Shown: positions 23,450-30,903 of the stretch, in pieces
Numbering within the stretch: position 1 is the stretch's first letter
How the letters are laid out: every line of letters starts with the position of its first letter
Origin: an uncultured SAR86 cluster bacterium
Lineage (GTDB): Bacteria; Pseudomonadota; Gammaproteobacteria; Magnimaribacterales; D2472
Assembly (NCBI GenBank): GCA_902528875.1
Contig: CABZTX010000008.1
Coordinates: forward strand, 1-34,402
Direction: 5' to 3'
Length of the DNA: 34,402 nt
Made by a program: the position numbers and the translations under genes
Notes under the pieces: generated by a model
Told to the model about the DNA's origin: nothing
Databases searched by the model: none
Seen by the model: the letters and a program-made list of their open reading frames with translations, nothing else

Positions 23450-24136
23450 TTAAAAATTAAATTGATATCCAAGCTTTAGAGAACTATCAAAAATTTTACT
23501 GGATGACATCTCAATAATTACTGAATTTCTATTATTAATGTTATAGGTGAAAGCAGCACCATACTTTTGATCAGTTTCATCATCCAATTCATATTCAATT
23601 GTTTGTATGCAAATACTTCCAGTGGGACATTCTTTGACTTTAAGTTCAGCATCCTTTGAAAAATCTATAAATAATTTTCCTTCCCAGCCTATTGGATTTC
23701 CAAATCTTATTCCTGCAATTACATTAGCTTTCGCGTCATCTTCAGAAAAAGAATTTATATCATTTTCATATGCAGAACTTTTAATTCCAAGCTCAGCATA
23801 AACATCAAAAATATTTTTTACTATTATTTTTATTCCTCTTGATGATATTGAGCTCAAAACATCTGCAATTCCAGCATGAACACCAATTCTTGCAGCATTA
23901 ATTATTCTCTCATAAGAATAATCATTGTTATCAATCTCTTCTGCTTTTCGCTCTAGAACAACGTATAAAGAGCCTGGAAGAGGAACAGACAGGCTACTAC
24001 CAAGAGCAGTTTTATCTGTTTGAATTATTTGTAATCCTAAATGAGAATACTTAAAAGGAAGCTTTTTATCATCTTCATCGCATGATATAAACATTGAGAA
24101 AACAATTAAAAAGGGCATTAAAAAATAATGTCGCAT
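23450..24136 (-). CDS. Envelope protein, probably a small outer membrane beta-barrel
   Basis: 228 residues with a signal peptide (residues 1-20). The mature part shows alternating hydrophobic/polar strands such as YSHLGLQII, GSLYVVLERK, VIAGIRFGNP and KYGAAFTYNINN. It ends with SLKLGYQFNF, whose terminal aromatic Phe is the BamA recognition signature of outer membrane proteins. A Cys (FISC) at the end of the signal region could be a lipobox, which would conflict with a barrel unless it is cleaved past the Cys. ATG at 24136 is preferred to 24151. Paired cysteines in ECPTGSICI. Specific family not recognised. Confidence 0.6.
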   Translation of the reverse strand: MRHYFLMPFLIVFSMFISCDEDDKKLPFKYSHLGLQIIQTDKTALGSSLSVPLPGSLYVVLERKAEEIDNNDYSYERIINAARIGVHAGIADVLSSISSRGIKIIVKNIFDVYAELGIKSSAYENDINSFSEDDAKANVIAGIRFGNPIGWEGKLFIDFSKDAELKVKECPTGSICIQTIEYELDDETDQKYGAAFTYNINNRNSVIIEMSSSKIFDSSLKLGYQFNF

Positions 24137-24210
24137 AATTAATCTTATCAAAATGTAATATAGATAGGGAGAATATGAACTTATTTGTATAAATTAAATT
24201 TGTAATTATT

Positions 24211-24216
24211 TATAAT
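24211..24216 (+). promoter_or_regulatory. Candidate -10 box before the M20 amidohydrolase gene
   Basis: Perfect TATAAT exactly 6 bases before the ATG at 24223, with a T-run between and no ribosome binding site. It lies in an 86-bp AT-rich gap between divergent genes. TTGTAT at 24185-24190 is 20 bases upstream, longer than the normal spacing. Confidence 0.4.
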
Positions 24217-24222
24217 CTTTTT

Positions 24223-25542
24223 ATGAAAAAAATTCTACTCTTTTCATTCTTATTTTTATTCCCAGCTATCTATGCTGATCTTAAATTAAACTTAGATAAT
24301 GAATTAGATCTTTTAATGCCAAAAGTTATTGAATGGAGACATGATATACATGAACATCCTGAATTAAGTAACAGAGAATTCAGAACAGCAAAGAAGATTG
24401 AAGATCATTTGAGATCTCTTGGCATTGATATAGAAACAAAGATAGCATATACAGGCATTGTTGGCATGATAGAAGGTGGATTACCTGGACCAATAATGGC
24501 ATTAAGAGCAGATATGGATGCACTTCCAGTAGAAGAAAAAACAGGATTGCCATTTGCCTCAAAGGTCAGAACAACTTATTTAGGAAATGATGTAGGAGTG
24601 ATGCATGCATGTGGTCATGATGCACATGTAGCAATTTTAATGGGAGTCGCAGAGTATCTAGCTAAAAATAAATCAGATATTAAAGGAAAAGTTATGCTAA
24701 TTTTTCAACCTGCTGAGGAAGGTCCTCCAGAAGGTGAAGGAGGTGGAGCAAAAATGATGCTAGAGGAAGGAATTTTTGAGAAATATAATCCAGAGGTAAT
24801 TTTTGGTCTCCATGTTACAAATATTCCAAATGGAGTCCTATCAGTAAAATCAGGACCTGCAATGGCAGCGGCATCAGCTTACAGGATTAAAATAAAGGGT
24901 GTGCAAGCACATGGGTCAACACCTTGGTCGGGTATTGATCCAATAATGGCAACTGCAGAACTTATTGAAGCGCTTAATACTATTGTCAGTAGAAGAATTA
25001 ACATTATTAATAACCCTGCTGTAATTTCGGTCGGTATTGTCGAGGCTGGAACAAGAAATAATATCATTCCTGAAGATTCTCTTATTATGGGAACCATAAG
25101 GACATTTGATCCAGTCCTTAGAAAACAAATTTATGCTGAGATTGAACAAATTGCTGAAGGTGTTGCTTTAGGTACTGGAACGGATATAACAGTTGAATTT
25201 GATGTTGGAGGCTTTTATCCAGTTACTTACAATGAACCTTCATTAGTTGAAGCAATGATTCCGTCATTAGAAGAGGCATCTCCTGGCAAACTATATGAAT
25301 CAAATACGCCTGTAACAGGTGCTGAAGATTTTTCATATTTTGTAGAGGAAATTCCAGGCTTATATTTTTGGTTGGGAGTAAATAAACCTGGCGAAGGATT
25401 GGACTCTGCAAATTTTGGAGAAAGAACAAATGTACCAGGTAATCATTCCCCATATTTTTATGTGGACGATTCAGCTCTTGATGAAGGTGTAAGAGCTTTT
25501 GTTAATTTAATCAATGATTATCCAATCAAATATAATAACTAA
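24223..25542 (+). CDS. Secreted M20-family amidohydrolase/peptidase
   Basis: 439 residues with a signal peptide (1-18). The M20D pattern is clear: WRHDIHEHPELS, ALRADMDALPVEE, MHACGHDAH at 128-135 (Cys130 and His132 are metal ligands), and QPAEEG with catalytic Glu165 and metal-binding Glu166. HGSTPW in the dimerisation/lid domain completes it, followed by GAEDFSYF near the end. These enzymes deacylate N-acyl amino acids, hippurate or indole-acetyl conjugates. The secreted form suggests scavenging of amide conjugates. First gene of a four-gene plus-strand unit. Confidence 0.93.
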   Translation: MKKILLFSFLFLFPAIYADLKLNLDNELDLLMPKVIEWRHDIHEHPELSNREFRTAKKIEDHLRSLGIDIETKIAYTGIVGMIEGGLPGPIMALRADMDALPVEEKTGLPFASKVRTTYLGNDVGVMHACGHDAHVAILMGVAEYLAKNKSDIKGKVMLIFQPAEEGPPEGEGGGAKMMLEEGIFEKYNPEVIFGLHVTNIPNGVLSVKSGPAMAAASAYRIKIKGVQAHGSTPWSGIDPIMATAELIEALNTIVSRRINIINNPAVISVGIVEAGTRNNIIPEDSLIMGTIRTFDPVLRKQIYAEIEQIAEGVALGTGTDITVEFDVGGFYPVTYNEPSLVEAMIPSLEEASPGKLYESNTPVTGAEDFSYFVEEIPGLYFWLGVNKPGEGLDSANFGERTNVPGNHSPYFYVDDSALDEGVRAFVNLINDYPIKYNN

Positions 25543-25545
25543 AAT

Positions 25546-25551
25546 AAGGAG
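25546..25551 (+). promoter_or_regulatory. Strong Shine-Dalgarno AAGGAG
   Basis: AAGGAG, 6 bases before the ATG at 25558, in the 15-bp gap after the amidohydrolase. It is one of the best ribosome binding sites in the window. Confidence 0.7.
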
Positions 25552-25557
25552 ATAAGA

Positions 25558-26541
25558 ATGCCTATAGACAAAAAAATACAAGATAACATTTCGGTGCCCA
25601 TTATAGGAGCTCCTCTTTTTCTAGTTTCTGGACCTGATTTGGTAATTGCACAATGTAAAGCAGGAATTATAGGATCTTTCCCAGCATTAAATGCTAGACC
25701 GCAACACGTCCTTGATGAGTGGATAATAAGAATCAAAACAGAACTTGCCGAATATAAAGAAGCAAATCCTGATAAGAAGGTTGCGCCTTTTGCGGTCAAT
25801 CAAATTTGCCATGGTTCTAATGATAGATTAATGGATGACATGATGACATGTGTAAAACATGAAGTCCCAATCATTATTACATCTTTGCGACCTCCAGCAG
25901 AAGTTGTTGAAGCTGCTCATAGCTATGGTGGTAAAGTTTTTCATGATGTTATCAGTGTTAGACATGCTCAAAAGGCAGCTGAGCAAGGTGTAGATGGTTT
26001 AATATTGGTTTGTGCTGGTGCTGGCGGACATGCAGGTGCATTGTCACCATTTGCTTTGTTGAGAGAAGTTAAAAAATGGTTTGACGGCACTGTTATTTTG
26101 TCTGGATCAATTGGTGATGGATACTCTGTTGCATCCGCAATTGCTCTTGGTGCAGATTTTGCTTATCTTGGAACTAGGTTTATTGCTACGAAAGAAGCAA
26201 ATGCAGATCAAGAATATAAAAAAATGTTAGAAGAAAGCGCAGCTTCAGATATTGTTTACTCTTCTCTATTTACGGGCGTTCATGGAAATTATTTAAAGCC
26301 ATCTATTAAGAATGCTGGCCTTGATCCTGATAACCTTCCTGAGGCAGACAAATCTTCGATGAATTTTGGATCTGGAGGCAATACAGACTCAAAAGCTTGG
26401 AAAGATATTTGGGGTTCTGGACAAGGTATAGGAGTTATAGAAGATTCTCCATCTGTTGATGAGTTAGTTGGTAGATTAAAAGCAGAATATGAATCTGCGT
26501 TTAACGATTTCAAAACAAAATTGGAGGCCAGTAATGGATAG
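25558..26541 (+). CDS. Nitronate monooxygenase family flavoenzyme
   Basis: 327 residues, an FMN TIM-barrel of the 2-nitropropane dioxygenase/nitronate monooxygenase family. Landmarks are PIIGAPLFLVSGPDLVIAQCKAGIIGS, VDGLILVCAGAGGHAGALS with the catalytic-type His, VILSGSIGDGYSVASAIALGADFAYLGTRF, and GNYLKPSI. The likely reaction is O2-dependent oxidation of propionate-3-nitronate or other nitronates. Some members are NAD(P)H:quinone reductases or enoyl reductases, so the substrate is not fixed. It overlaps the next small gene by 8 bp. Confidence 0.92.
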   Translation: MPIDKKIQDNISVPIIGAPLFLVSGPDLVIAQCKAGIIGSFPALNARPQHVLDEWIIRIKTELAEYKEANPDKKVAPFAVNQICHGSNDRLMDDMMTCVKHEVPIIITSLRPPAEVVEAAHSYGGKVFHDVISVRHAQKAAEQGVDGLILVCAGAGGHAGALSPFALLREVKKWFDGTVILSGSIGDGYSVASAIALGADFAYLGTRFIATKEANADQEYKKMLEESAASDIVYSSLFTGVHGNYLKPSIKNAGLDPDNLPEADKSSMNFGSGGNTDSKAWKDIWGSGQGIGVIEDSPSVDELVGRLKAEYESAFNDFKTKLEASNG

Positions 26542-26698
26542 TATTATTATCTTGGTTGTTATTATTACCTCTGTTATAGCAATAGCATACCTTATAAATA
26601 TATCGCAAAAAGAGAAAGCTGGAACTAAGGGTATACCAGAAGAACATAAGGAAAAAGATAAAGATTCAAAAAACGATAGAGAAGATTTCATTGTATGA
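26534..26698 (+). CDS. Small single-pass membrane protein (54 residues)
   Basis: 54 residues from the ATG at 26534: one transmembrane helix (about 3-21, SIIILVVIITSVIAIAYLI) followed by a short highly charged cytoplasmic or periplasmic tail rich in Lys, Glu and Asp. Its start overlaps the nitronate monooxygenase stop by 8 bp and its TGA overlaps the ATG of the downstream dehydrogenase (ATGA). This is the arrangement of a real coupled gene. I rejected the longer start at 26489, which would give a basic N-terminus. Family not recognised; possibly a membrane anchor or assembly factor. Confidence 0.62.
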   Translation: MDSIIILVVIITSVIAIAYLINISQKEKAGTKGIPEEHKEKDKDSKNDREDFIV

Positions 26699-27561
26699 AT
26701 AAAAGCTTAGGCTTTATTGGCCTAGGTGTTATGGGCTATCCAATGGCCGGGCATCTTTCAAAAGATGGGCACTCTGTTAATGTTTACAACAGAACTAAAG
26801 AAAAATCACAAAAATGGTTGAAGCATTTCAGCGGAAGGATATGTACCTCTCCAGCAGAACTAGCTGAGGATTCTGAAATAATAATTTTATGTGTTGCCAA
26901 GGATAGTGATATTTTGGAGCTTATTAACAATGACCAAGGAATTAAAGAATCTATCAAAGATAACTCAATAATAATTGATCATTCGACAACCTCTGCAGAA
27001 TTACCAATAGAAATAAACAAACAACTAAAATCAAAAAACGTAACTTTTCTTGATGCGCCTATATCTGGTGGTCAAGCTGGAGCGGAGTCTGGTCAATTGT
27101 CAATTATGGTTGGTGGAGATAAAGAGTCATTTAATCAAATAGAAGATATTATCAAAAGCTATTCAAAATTTACAAAATATATGGGACCAAGTGGCTCAGG
27201 CCAGTTAACAAAGATGGTAAATCAAATTTGTCTTACTGGACTAATCCAGTCCCTTGCAGAAGCAATAAATTTTTCAGAGAAATCGGGTCTTAATACTTCT
27301 GATGTAATTCAGGTCATCTCTAAAGGTGCAGCTCAATCATGGCAAATGGAAAACAGATGGGAAACAATGCTAGATGATTTTTATGATCATGGGTTTGCTG
27401 TTGACTTGATGAGAAAAGATCTAGAAATTGTTATCAATAAAGCAAAGAAAAACAATGTTCAGATAGAGGTTACAGAGCTAATAAATGAGTTTTATAAGGA
27501 TCTTCAGGATCAAGGTGGGGGCAGATGGGATACTTCAAGCCTTCTTAAAAGAATAAAATAA
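26695..27561 (+). CDS. 3-hydroxyisobutyrate-dehydrogenase-family NAD(P) oxidoreductase
   Basis: 288 residues. The Rossmann motif GLGVMG is at 9-14, with DAPISGG at 120-126 (substrate-binding Ser124-Gly-Gly), and GSGQLTKMVNQI with the catalytic Lys173. This is the classic beta-hydroxyacid dehydrogenase pattern. The fold covers 3-hydroxyisobutyrate, tartronate semialdehyde and succinate semialdehyde reductases; no further subtype signature was seen. Coupled to the small membrane protein upstream by a 4-bp overlap, and ends 1 bp from the convergent membrane protein. Confidence 0.92.
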   Translation: MNKSLGFIGLGVMGYPMAGHLSKDGHSVNVYNRTKEKSQKWLKHFSGRICTSPAELAEDSEIIILCVAKDSDILELINNDQGIKESIKDNSIIIDHSTTSAELPIEINKQLKSKNVTFLDAPISGGQAGAESGQLSIMVGGDKESFNQIEDIIKSYSKFTKYMGPSGSGQLTKMVNQICLTGLIQSLAEAINFSEKSGLNTSDVIQVISKGAAQSWQMENRWETMLDDFYDHGFAVDLMRKDLEIVINKAKKNNVQIEVTELINEFYKDLQDQGGGRWDTSSLLKRIK

Positions 27562-27562
27562 T

Positions 27563-27931
27563 TTAAAATATAATCAAAGACAACAGTACTAAGAAACTAA
27601 AAGAGAACATCATCAATGATGAGATTCTTTCTAGATAAACTTCATCCATTGTTATCAAAGACTCTTCGATCATTTCATAAAATGTTTTTGGGTTTGCTAT
27701 GATCCAAAATACTCCAAATATATGCATAAACATGATTAAAGCAACAATTATGTTGAGAGGCTGATTAAGAAAAACAACTATTGAACATAAAATGACAAAA
27801 GTAATTTCTATTGATAACAAAACGTTGATATTTTTTTTATCATAAAGATATTTTATGAAGGATCCCTTTTTAAATGCAAAACCTAAAAAGTAGCCGTAGA
27901 CAAAATATAAAAATGATAGGAGTATTAACAT
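27563..27931 (-). CDS. Four-helix membrane protein of unknown function
   Basis: 122 residues, mostly hydrophobic, with about four transmembrane helices and a short polar loop before the last one (NPKTFYEMIEESLITMDEVYLER). No family recognised. The ATG lies 13 bp after the stop of the MazG-like gene on the same strand, so the two are probably one transcript. Confidence 0.6.
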   Translation of the reverse strand: MLILLSFLYFVYGYFLGFAFKKGSFIKYLYDKKNINVLLSIEITFVILCSIVVFLNQPLNIIVALIMFMHIFGVFWIIANPKTFYEMIEESLITMDEVYLERISSLMMFSFSFLVLLSLIIF

Positions 27932-27944
27932 ATTTATTCTGAAA

Positions 27945-28361
27945 TTATAGATCGCCTTCTTTTCTTACCTCACTTCTAGTTACTTCAAATTTTTCTCCAT
28001 ATCTTGCAGCTAGTTTTTCCTGATTCTCACTTATTACTTCATATGGATCGAGATCAAGAGCAGCACATGCTGTAACCCAATACCACATAATATCCCCAAG
28101 CTCTCTTTTCATATGAAAAATATTATCTTCAGACGGTGGCTTACCTTGTAAAAATATTTTTTTTACGATTTCTACAAATTCACCAGTTTCACTACCTAGC
28201 CCAAGCGCGGCTGTTAGGAGTCTTGGTGTTTTAATAGGTGAGTCATTTTGAATATTTTCAAAACTTGATTTTAGATCATCAAGCTCGATGCTTGGTTTGC
28301 TTGTGACTTTAGTTACAAAATCAGTGTATGTTGAAAAGAATTTCTTTATTTCTTCACTCAT
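27945..28361 (-). CDS. MazG-like nucleotide pyrophosphohydrolase
   Basis: 138 residues. The all-alpha NTP pyrophosphohydrolase metal motifs are ETGEFVE (Glu58, Glu61, Glu64) and ELGDIMWYW (Glu87, Asp90), i.e. the ExxE...ExxD pattern. The helix LTAALGLGSETGEF precedes them. It hydrolyses a nucleoside triphosphate (or modified/stress nucleotide) to the monophosphate and pyrophosphate. Short length, about half of full MazG, fits the single-domain RS21-C6/MazG-like group. Confidence 0.88.
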   Translation of the reverse strand: MSEEIKKFFSTYTDFVTKVTSKPSIELDDLKSSFENIQNDSPIKTPRLLTAALGLGSETGEFVEIVKKIFLQGKPPSEDNIFHMKRELGDIMWYWVTACAALDLDPYEVISENQEKLAARYGEKFEVTRSEVRKEGDL

Positions 28362-28366
28362 AATTT

Positions 28367-28372
28367 CTCCTT
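28367..28372 (-). promoter_or_regulatory. Strong Shine-Dalgarno AAGGAG for the MazG-like gene
   Basis: On the minus strand this reads AAGGAG, 5 bases before the ATG at 28361. It confirms the start and is one of few canonical sites in the window. Confidence 0.7.
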
Positions 28373-28406
28373 TTATTTAATTTTAACACTTAGATAAAAA
28401 TAATTT

Positions 28407-29393
28407 TTAGTAAGGCGATTTTTGCCAAGACAATGATGATACAAATGTTGCAGTAAAAGCTTTTTCATTATTTGTTACAACCTTATTTACAAGATCGACA
28501 CCAGATATGTATTCATAATCCTTCATTGTTCTCTCTTTACCAAGACCATAAACTCCTTTAACGTTTCCATGAATAATATCATCTAATTTATTTATGCTTG
28601 ATTCTTCTCTTTCATGCCATTTTATATCTCTGTTTTGATCTTCATCTTCATTCCAATGGAGCTTTCTCTGAATATTGGATAAATCTGTATAAAGATGAAA
28701 TATAGGCATGTCAGGAATATGGAAAATACCAAACCCTCGGGAAAATGCTCTCAACATTAAAGAGATTTCCTCACCATAGAAATATAATTCGGGGTCGTAA
28801 GGTATCTCTTTAACAAATTCTTTTGTTGAAAATAAACAACCTGCAGCAAGTAAGTATCCATGAGATATTTTAGAGTCTGCAACTGAACCAATCTGTCTAC
28901 AAAAACTTTTTTTGATGAACATTGAATCTTCCCGATAAGAAATTATATGAGTACTTTTATCAGAGCTATTAAGCTCAAAAATACCTTTTTCAAAATCAAT
29001 AACTTCAAATGATCTAGGGTAACAAGTAATAATTGGAAGCTGATGCATATAAGTATTAATGCTTTGTATAAGATTTAGGTTTTTAATTAAATAAGAATCC
29101 CAACCTTTCTCAAATTGCATATGAGAATCAATTTGTAGATAGTAGTCTTCTTCATCAAACATTTTTTGAATTCTTGTTCTTGCCCAACAAGGTCCATTTG
29201 ATGAAACAGGATCAACAAGATCATACTTTATTTGATCTTTAAATGAAAAATTATCTAAATCAATCGATTCTGAGGACTGATCACAGATACCAAAAATTAA
29301 ATTTTGTGGTAAATCAGCATTTTTATATGCACTAAAAATAGTATTAGTTAGCATTGGATCTTGGTATGAGGCAATTGAAATAAAAATTTTCAT
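28407..29393 (-). CDS. GT60-type GlcNAc transferase (Skp1 Gnt1-like)
   Basis: 328 residues, cytoplasmic, no signal. The N-terminus (IFISIASYQDPMLTNTI) matches the PF11397 GlcNAc-transferase pattern. It continues with a GPCWAR segment, YYLQIDSHMQFEKGWDSYLI at 85-104 (D89-S-H91 in place of a DxD), and an AAGCLFS turn (183-189). IPYDPELYFYGEEISLMLRAFSRG at 197-220 and ERTMKDYEYISGVDL at 287-301 complete the family order. Eukaryotic members (Dictyostelium Gnt1) transfer GlcNAc to hydroxyproline of Skp1. It is divergent from a prolyl 4-hydroxylase gene 46 bp away, which supports an analogous modification here. Donor sugar and target are inferred. Confidence 0.85.
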   Translation of the reverse strand: MKIFISIASYQDPMLTNTIFSAYKNADLPQNLIFGICDQSSESIDLDNFSFKDQIKYDLVDPVSSNGPCWARTRIQKMFDEEDYYLQIDSHMQFEKGWDSYLIKNLNLIQSINTYMHQLPIITCYPRSFEVIDFEKGIFELNSSDKSTHIISYREDSMFIKKSFCRQIGSVADSKISHGYLLAAGCLFSTKEFVKEIPYDPELYFYGEEISLMLRAFSRGFGIFHIPDMPIFHLYTDLSNIQRKLHWNEDEDQNRDIKWHEREESSINKLDDIIHGNVKGVYGLGKERTMKDYEYISGVDLVNKVVTNNEKAFTATFVSSLSWQKSPY

Positions 29394-29422
29394 CGTAATT
29401 TAAATTTAATATATAAAAATAG

Positions 29423-29428
29423 TATAAT
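29423..29428 (+). promoter_or_regulatory. Candidate -10 box for the prolyl 4-hydroxylase gene
   Basis: Perfect TATAAT, 11 bases before the ATG at 29440, in the 46-bp divergent gap between the glycosyltransferase and hydroxylase genes. The gap is short enough that the two promoters must overlap, which would favour coordinated expression. Confidence 0.4.
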
Positions 29429-29439
29429 TTGATTCGCAA

Positions 29440-30057
29440 ATGGAACCAAAAAAAATAGCTAATAACGTAACTCTATATTCTGCAAACCCAATTGTATATG
29501 TAGTATCAGATTTTTTGTCTGATGATGAATGCAATGCATTTATTGAATTGGGAAAAGGAAAGATGGAAAGAGCTACGGTTATTACTGACTCAGAACATGA
29601 AGTGCATGCAGCTCGAACAAATGATTATTGTTGGCTTCAACATGACTCAAATGAACTTGTTCATGAAGTAAGCAAAAGATTCTCTGTTTTGGTAAAAATG
29701 CCGATAAATAATGCAGAACAATTTCAGCTTGTTTATTATGGCCCAGGTAATCAATATAAACCTCATTTTGATGCTTTTGACAAAAGAACTGAAGAGGGTC
29801 AAAAGAATTGGTTTCCAGGAGGTCAGAGAATGGTTACTGCTTTAGCATACCTAAATGACGTTGAAGAGGGTGGAGAGACTGATTTCCCAGATATTAATGT
29901 AAGTGTAAAACCAAATAAAGGAGATGTGGTTGTTTTTCATAATTGTATTGAAGGCACTACTGAAATAAATCCAGATTCATTACATGCTGGATCACCGGTA
30001 GTATCTGGTGAGAAATGGGCAGTAAATCTGTGGTTTAGAGAGTCAGCTATATATTAG
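29440..30057 (+). CDS. Prolyl 4-hydroxylase-family 2-oxoglutarate/Fe(II) dioxygenase
   Basis: 205 residues, cytoplasmic, a compact double-stranded beta-helix domain. The facial triad is HFD (His109, Asp111) and LHAG (His182), with Lys192 ten residues later as the 2-oxoglutarate ligand; these spacings fit P4H alpha subunits and bacterial EF-Tu prolyl hydroxylases. LVYYGPGNQYKPHFDAF, QRMVTALAYLNDVEEGGETDFP and VKPNKGDVVVFHN are the P4H landmarks. The reaction is hydroxylation of a protein prolyl residue at C4, coupled to oxidative decarboxylation of 2-oxoglutarate. Target protein unknown. The stop overlaps the convergent RpiR-like regulator within TTAG. Confidence 0.92.
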   Translation: MEPKKIANNVTLYSANPIVYVVSDFLSDDECNAFIELGKGKMERATVITDSEHEVHAARTNDYCWLQHDSNELVHEVSKRFSVLVKMPINNAEQFQLVYYGPGNQYKPHFDAFDKRTEEGQKNWFPGGQRMVTALAYLNDVEEGGETDFPDINVSVKPNKGDVVVFHNCIEGTTEINPDSLHAGSPVVSGEKWAVNLWFRESAIY

Positions 30058-30899
30058 TTATCTACTTTTAAAGATCTTTGACTATCAGCAATATTATATA
30101 AGTGGTCCTGAGCTTCTGGTTTGAGTTGTGCAACACCCATGGTTAGCACATCAATCACAGCAGTGTATGCAATTCTTGAGGTGACTGGTTTAGTAATCCT
30201 ATTTTCAACACCTACATCAATGGTTAAAGGAAAGTCACATAAGTTTGATAATGGAGTATTCCCTGGCATTATACCTATTACTTTTACGCCATTTTTCCTT
30301 ACTATTTTTACACTATCAATTAATGCTGATGTTGTTCCTGATTGAGATATAGCTACAACAACATCATCTTTTTCAAGAGAATTAGCTGACATAAATTGAA
30401 GATGCGGGTCTGATATATATGATGAAGATATTTTTAATCTAAAAAATTTATGTTGCCCGTCCATTGCTACTGGCGCTGATCCTCCAAATGCATAGAATTC
30501 AACTCTTTTTGCATTCACAAGTATTTCTATGGCATTCTCTAAAATATCTTGATCGATTTGAGACCGAACGTTTAATATCTCACTTATTGTTGTATCAAAG
30601 ACTTTTTCACATAACTCATGAATTGAATCATCTTCGTTAATTTCATACATAACAAAATAGTCATCCGCTGCAAGTTGTTGTGAGAGATTAATTTTGAACT
30701 CCTGAAATCCTGAAAATCCAATTGCCTTACAAAATCTTATTAATGTGGGTTCACTAATTCCCATTTCATTTGATGCTTCAGCTGTTTTCATCATTATTAT
30801 AGATTTGGGATCTTTAAGAACAAATTCTGCTACAGTTTGTTCTGATTTTCTTAAATCAGGTAATGATTTTTTAATTTGCCTCAATAATTTTGTTGACAT
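30054..30899 (-). CDS. MurR/RpiR-family transcriptional regulator (HexR-like)
   Basis: 281 residues. The N-terminal HTH_6 domain (about 1-77) has LRKSEQTVAEFVLKDPKSI, then the recognition helix region NEMGISEPTLIRFCKAIGFSGFQEFK. A SIS phosphosugar-binding domain follows (about 110-260), with FYAFGGSAPVAMDGQHKFFRL and DVVVAISQSGTTSALIDSV. The general pattern resembles HexR, the KDPG-responsive repressor of central sugar metabolism in gammaproteobacteria, but without known target genes here I leave the symbol out. A palindrome just upstream of its start could be an autoregulatory site. Confidence 0.9.
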   Translation of the reverse strand: MSTKLLRQIKKSLPDLRKSEQTVAEFVLKDPKSIIMMKTAEASNEMGISEPTLIRFCKAIGFSGFQEFKINLSQQLAADDYFVMYEINEDDSIHELCEKVFDTTISEILNVRSQIDQDILENAIEILVNAKRVEFYAFGGSAPVAMDGQHKFFRLKISSSYISDPHLQFMSANSLEKDDVVVAISQSGTTSALIDSVKIVRKNGVKVIGIMPGNTPLSNLCDFPLTIDVGVENRITKPVTSRIAYTAVIDVLTMGVAQLKPEAQDHLYNIADSQRSLKVDN

Positions 30900-30903
30900 A
30901 AGG

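Noticed and set aside
23444-23458. AATTTTTTAAAAATT palindrome between convergent genes as a terminator
   Set aside because: It is a perfect 7+1+7 repeat but contains no G or C, so the RNA stem would be weak, and it runs into the downstream gene's end. In such AT-rich DNA it is likely incidental.
30054-30899. Naming the regulator hexR
   Set aside because: The HTH-SIS pattern resembles HexR, but none of the usual glucose-metabolism targets is adjacent and the nearby palindrome does not fit the HexR consensus.
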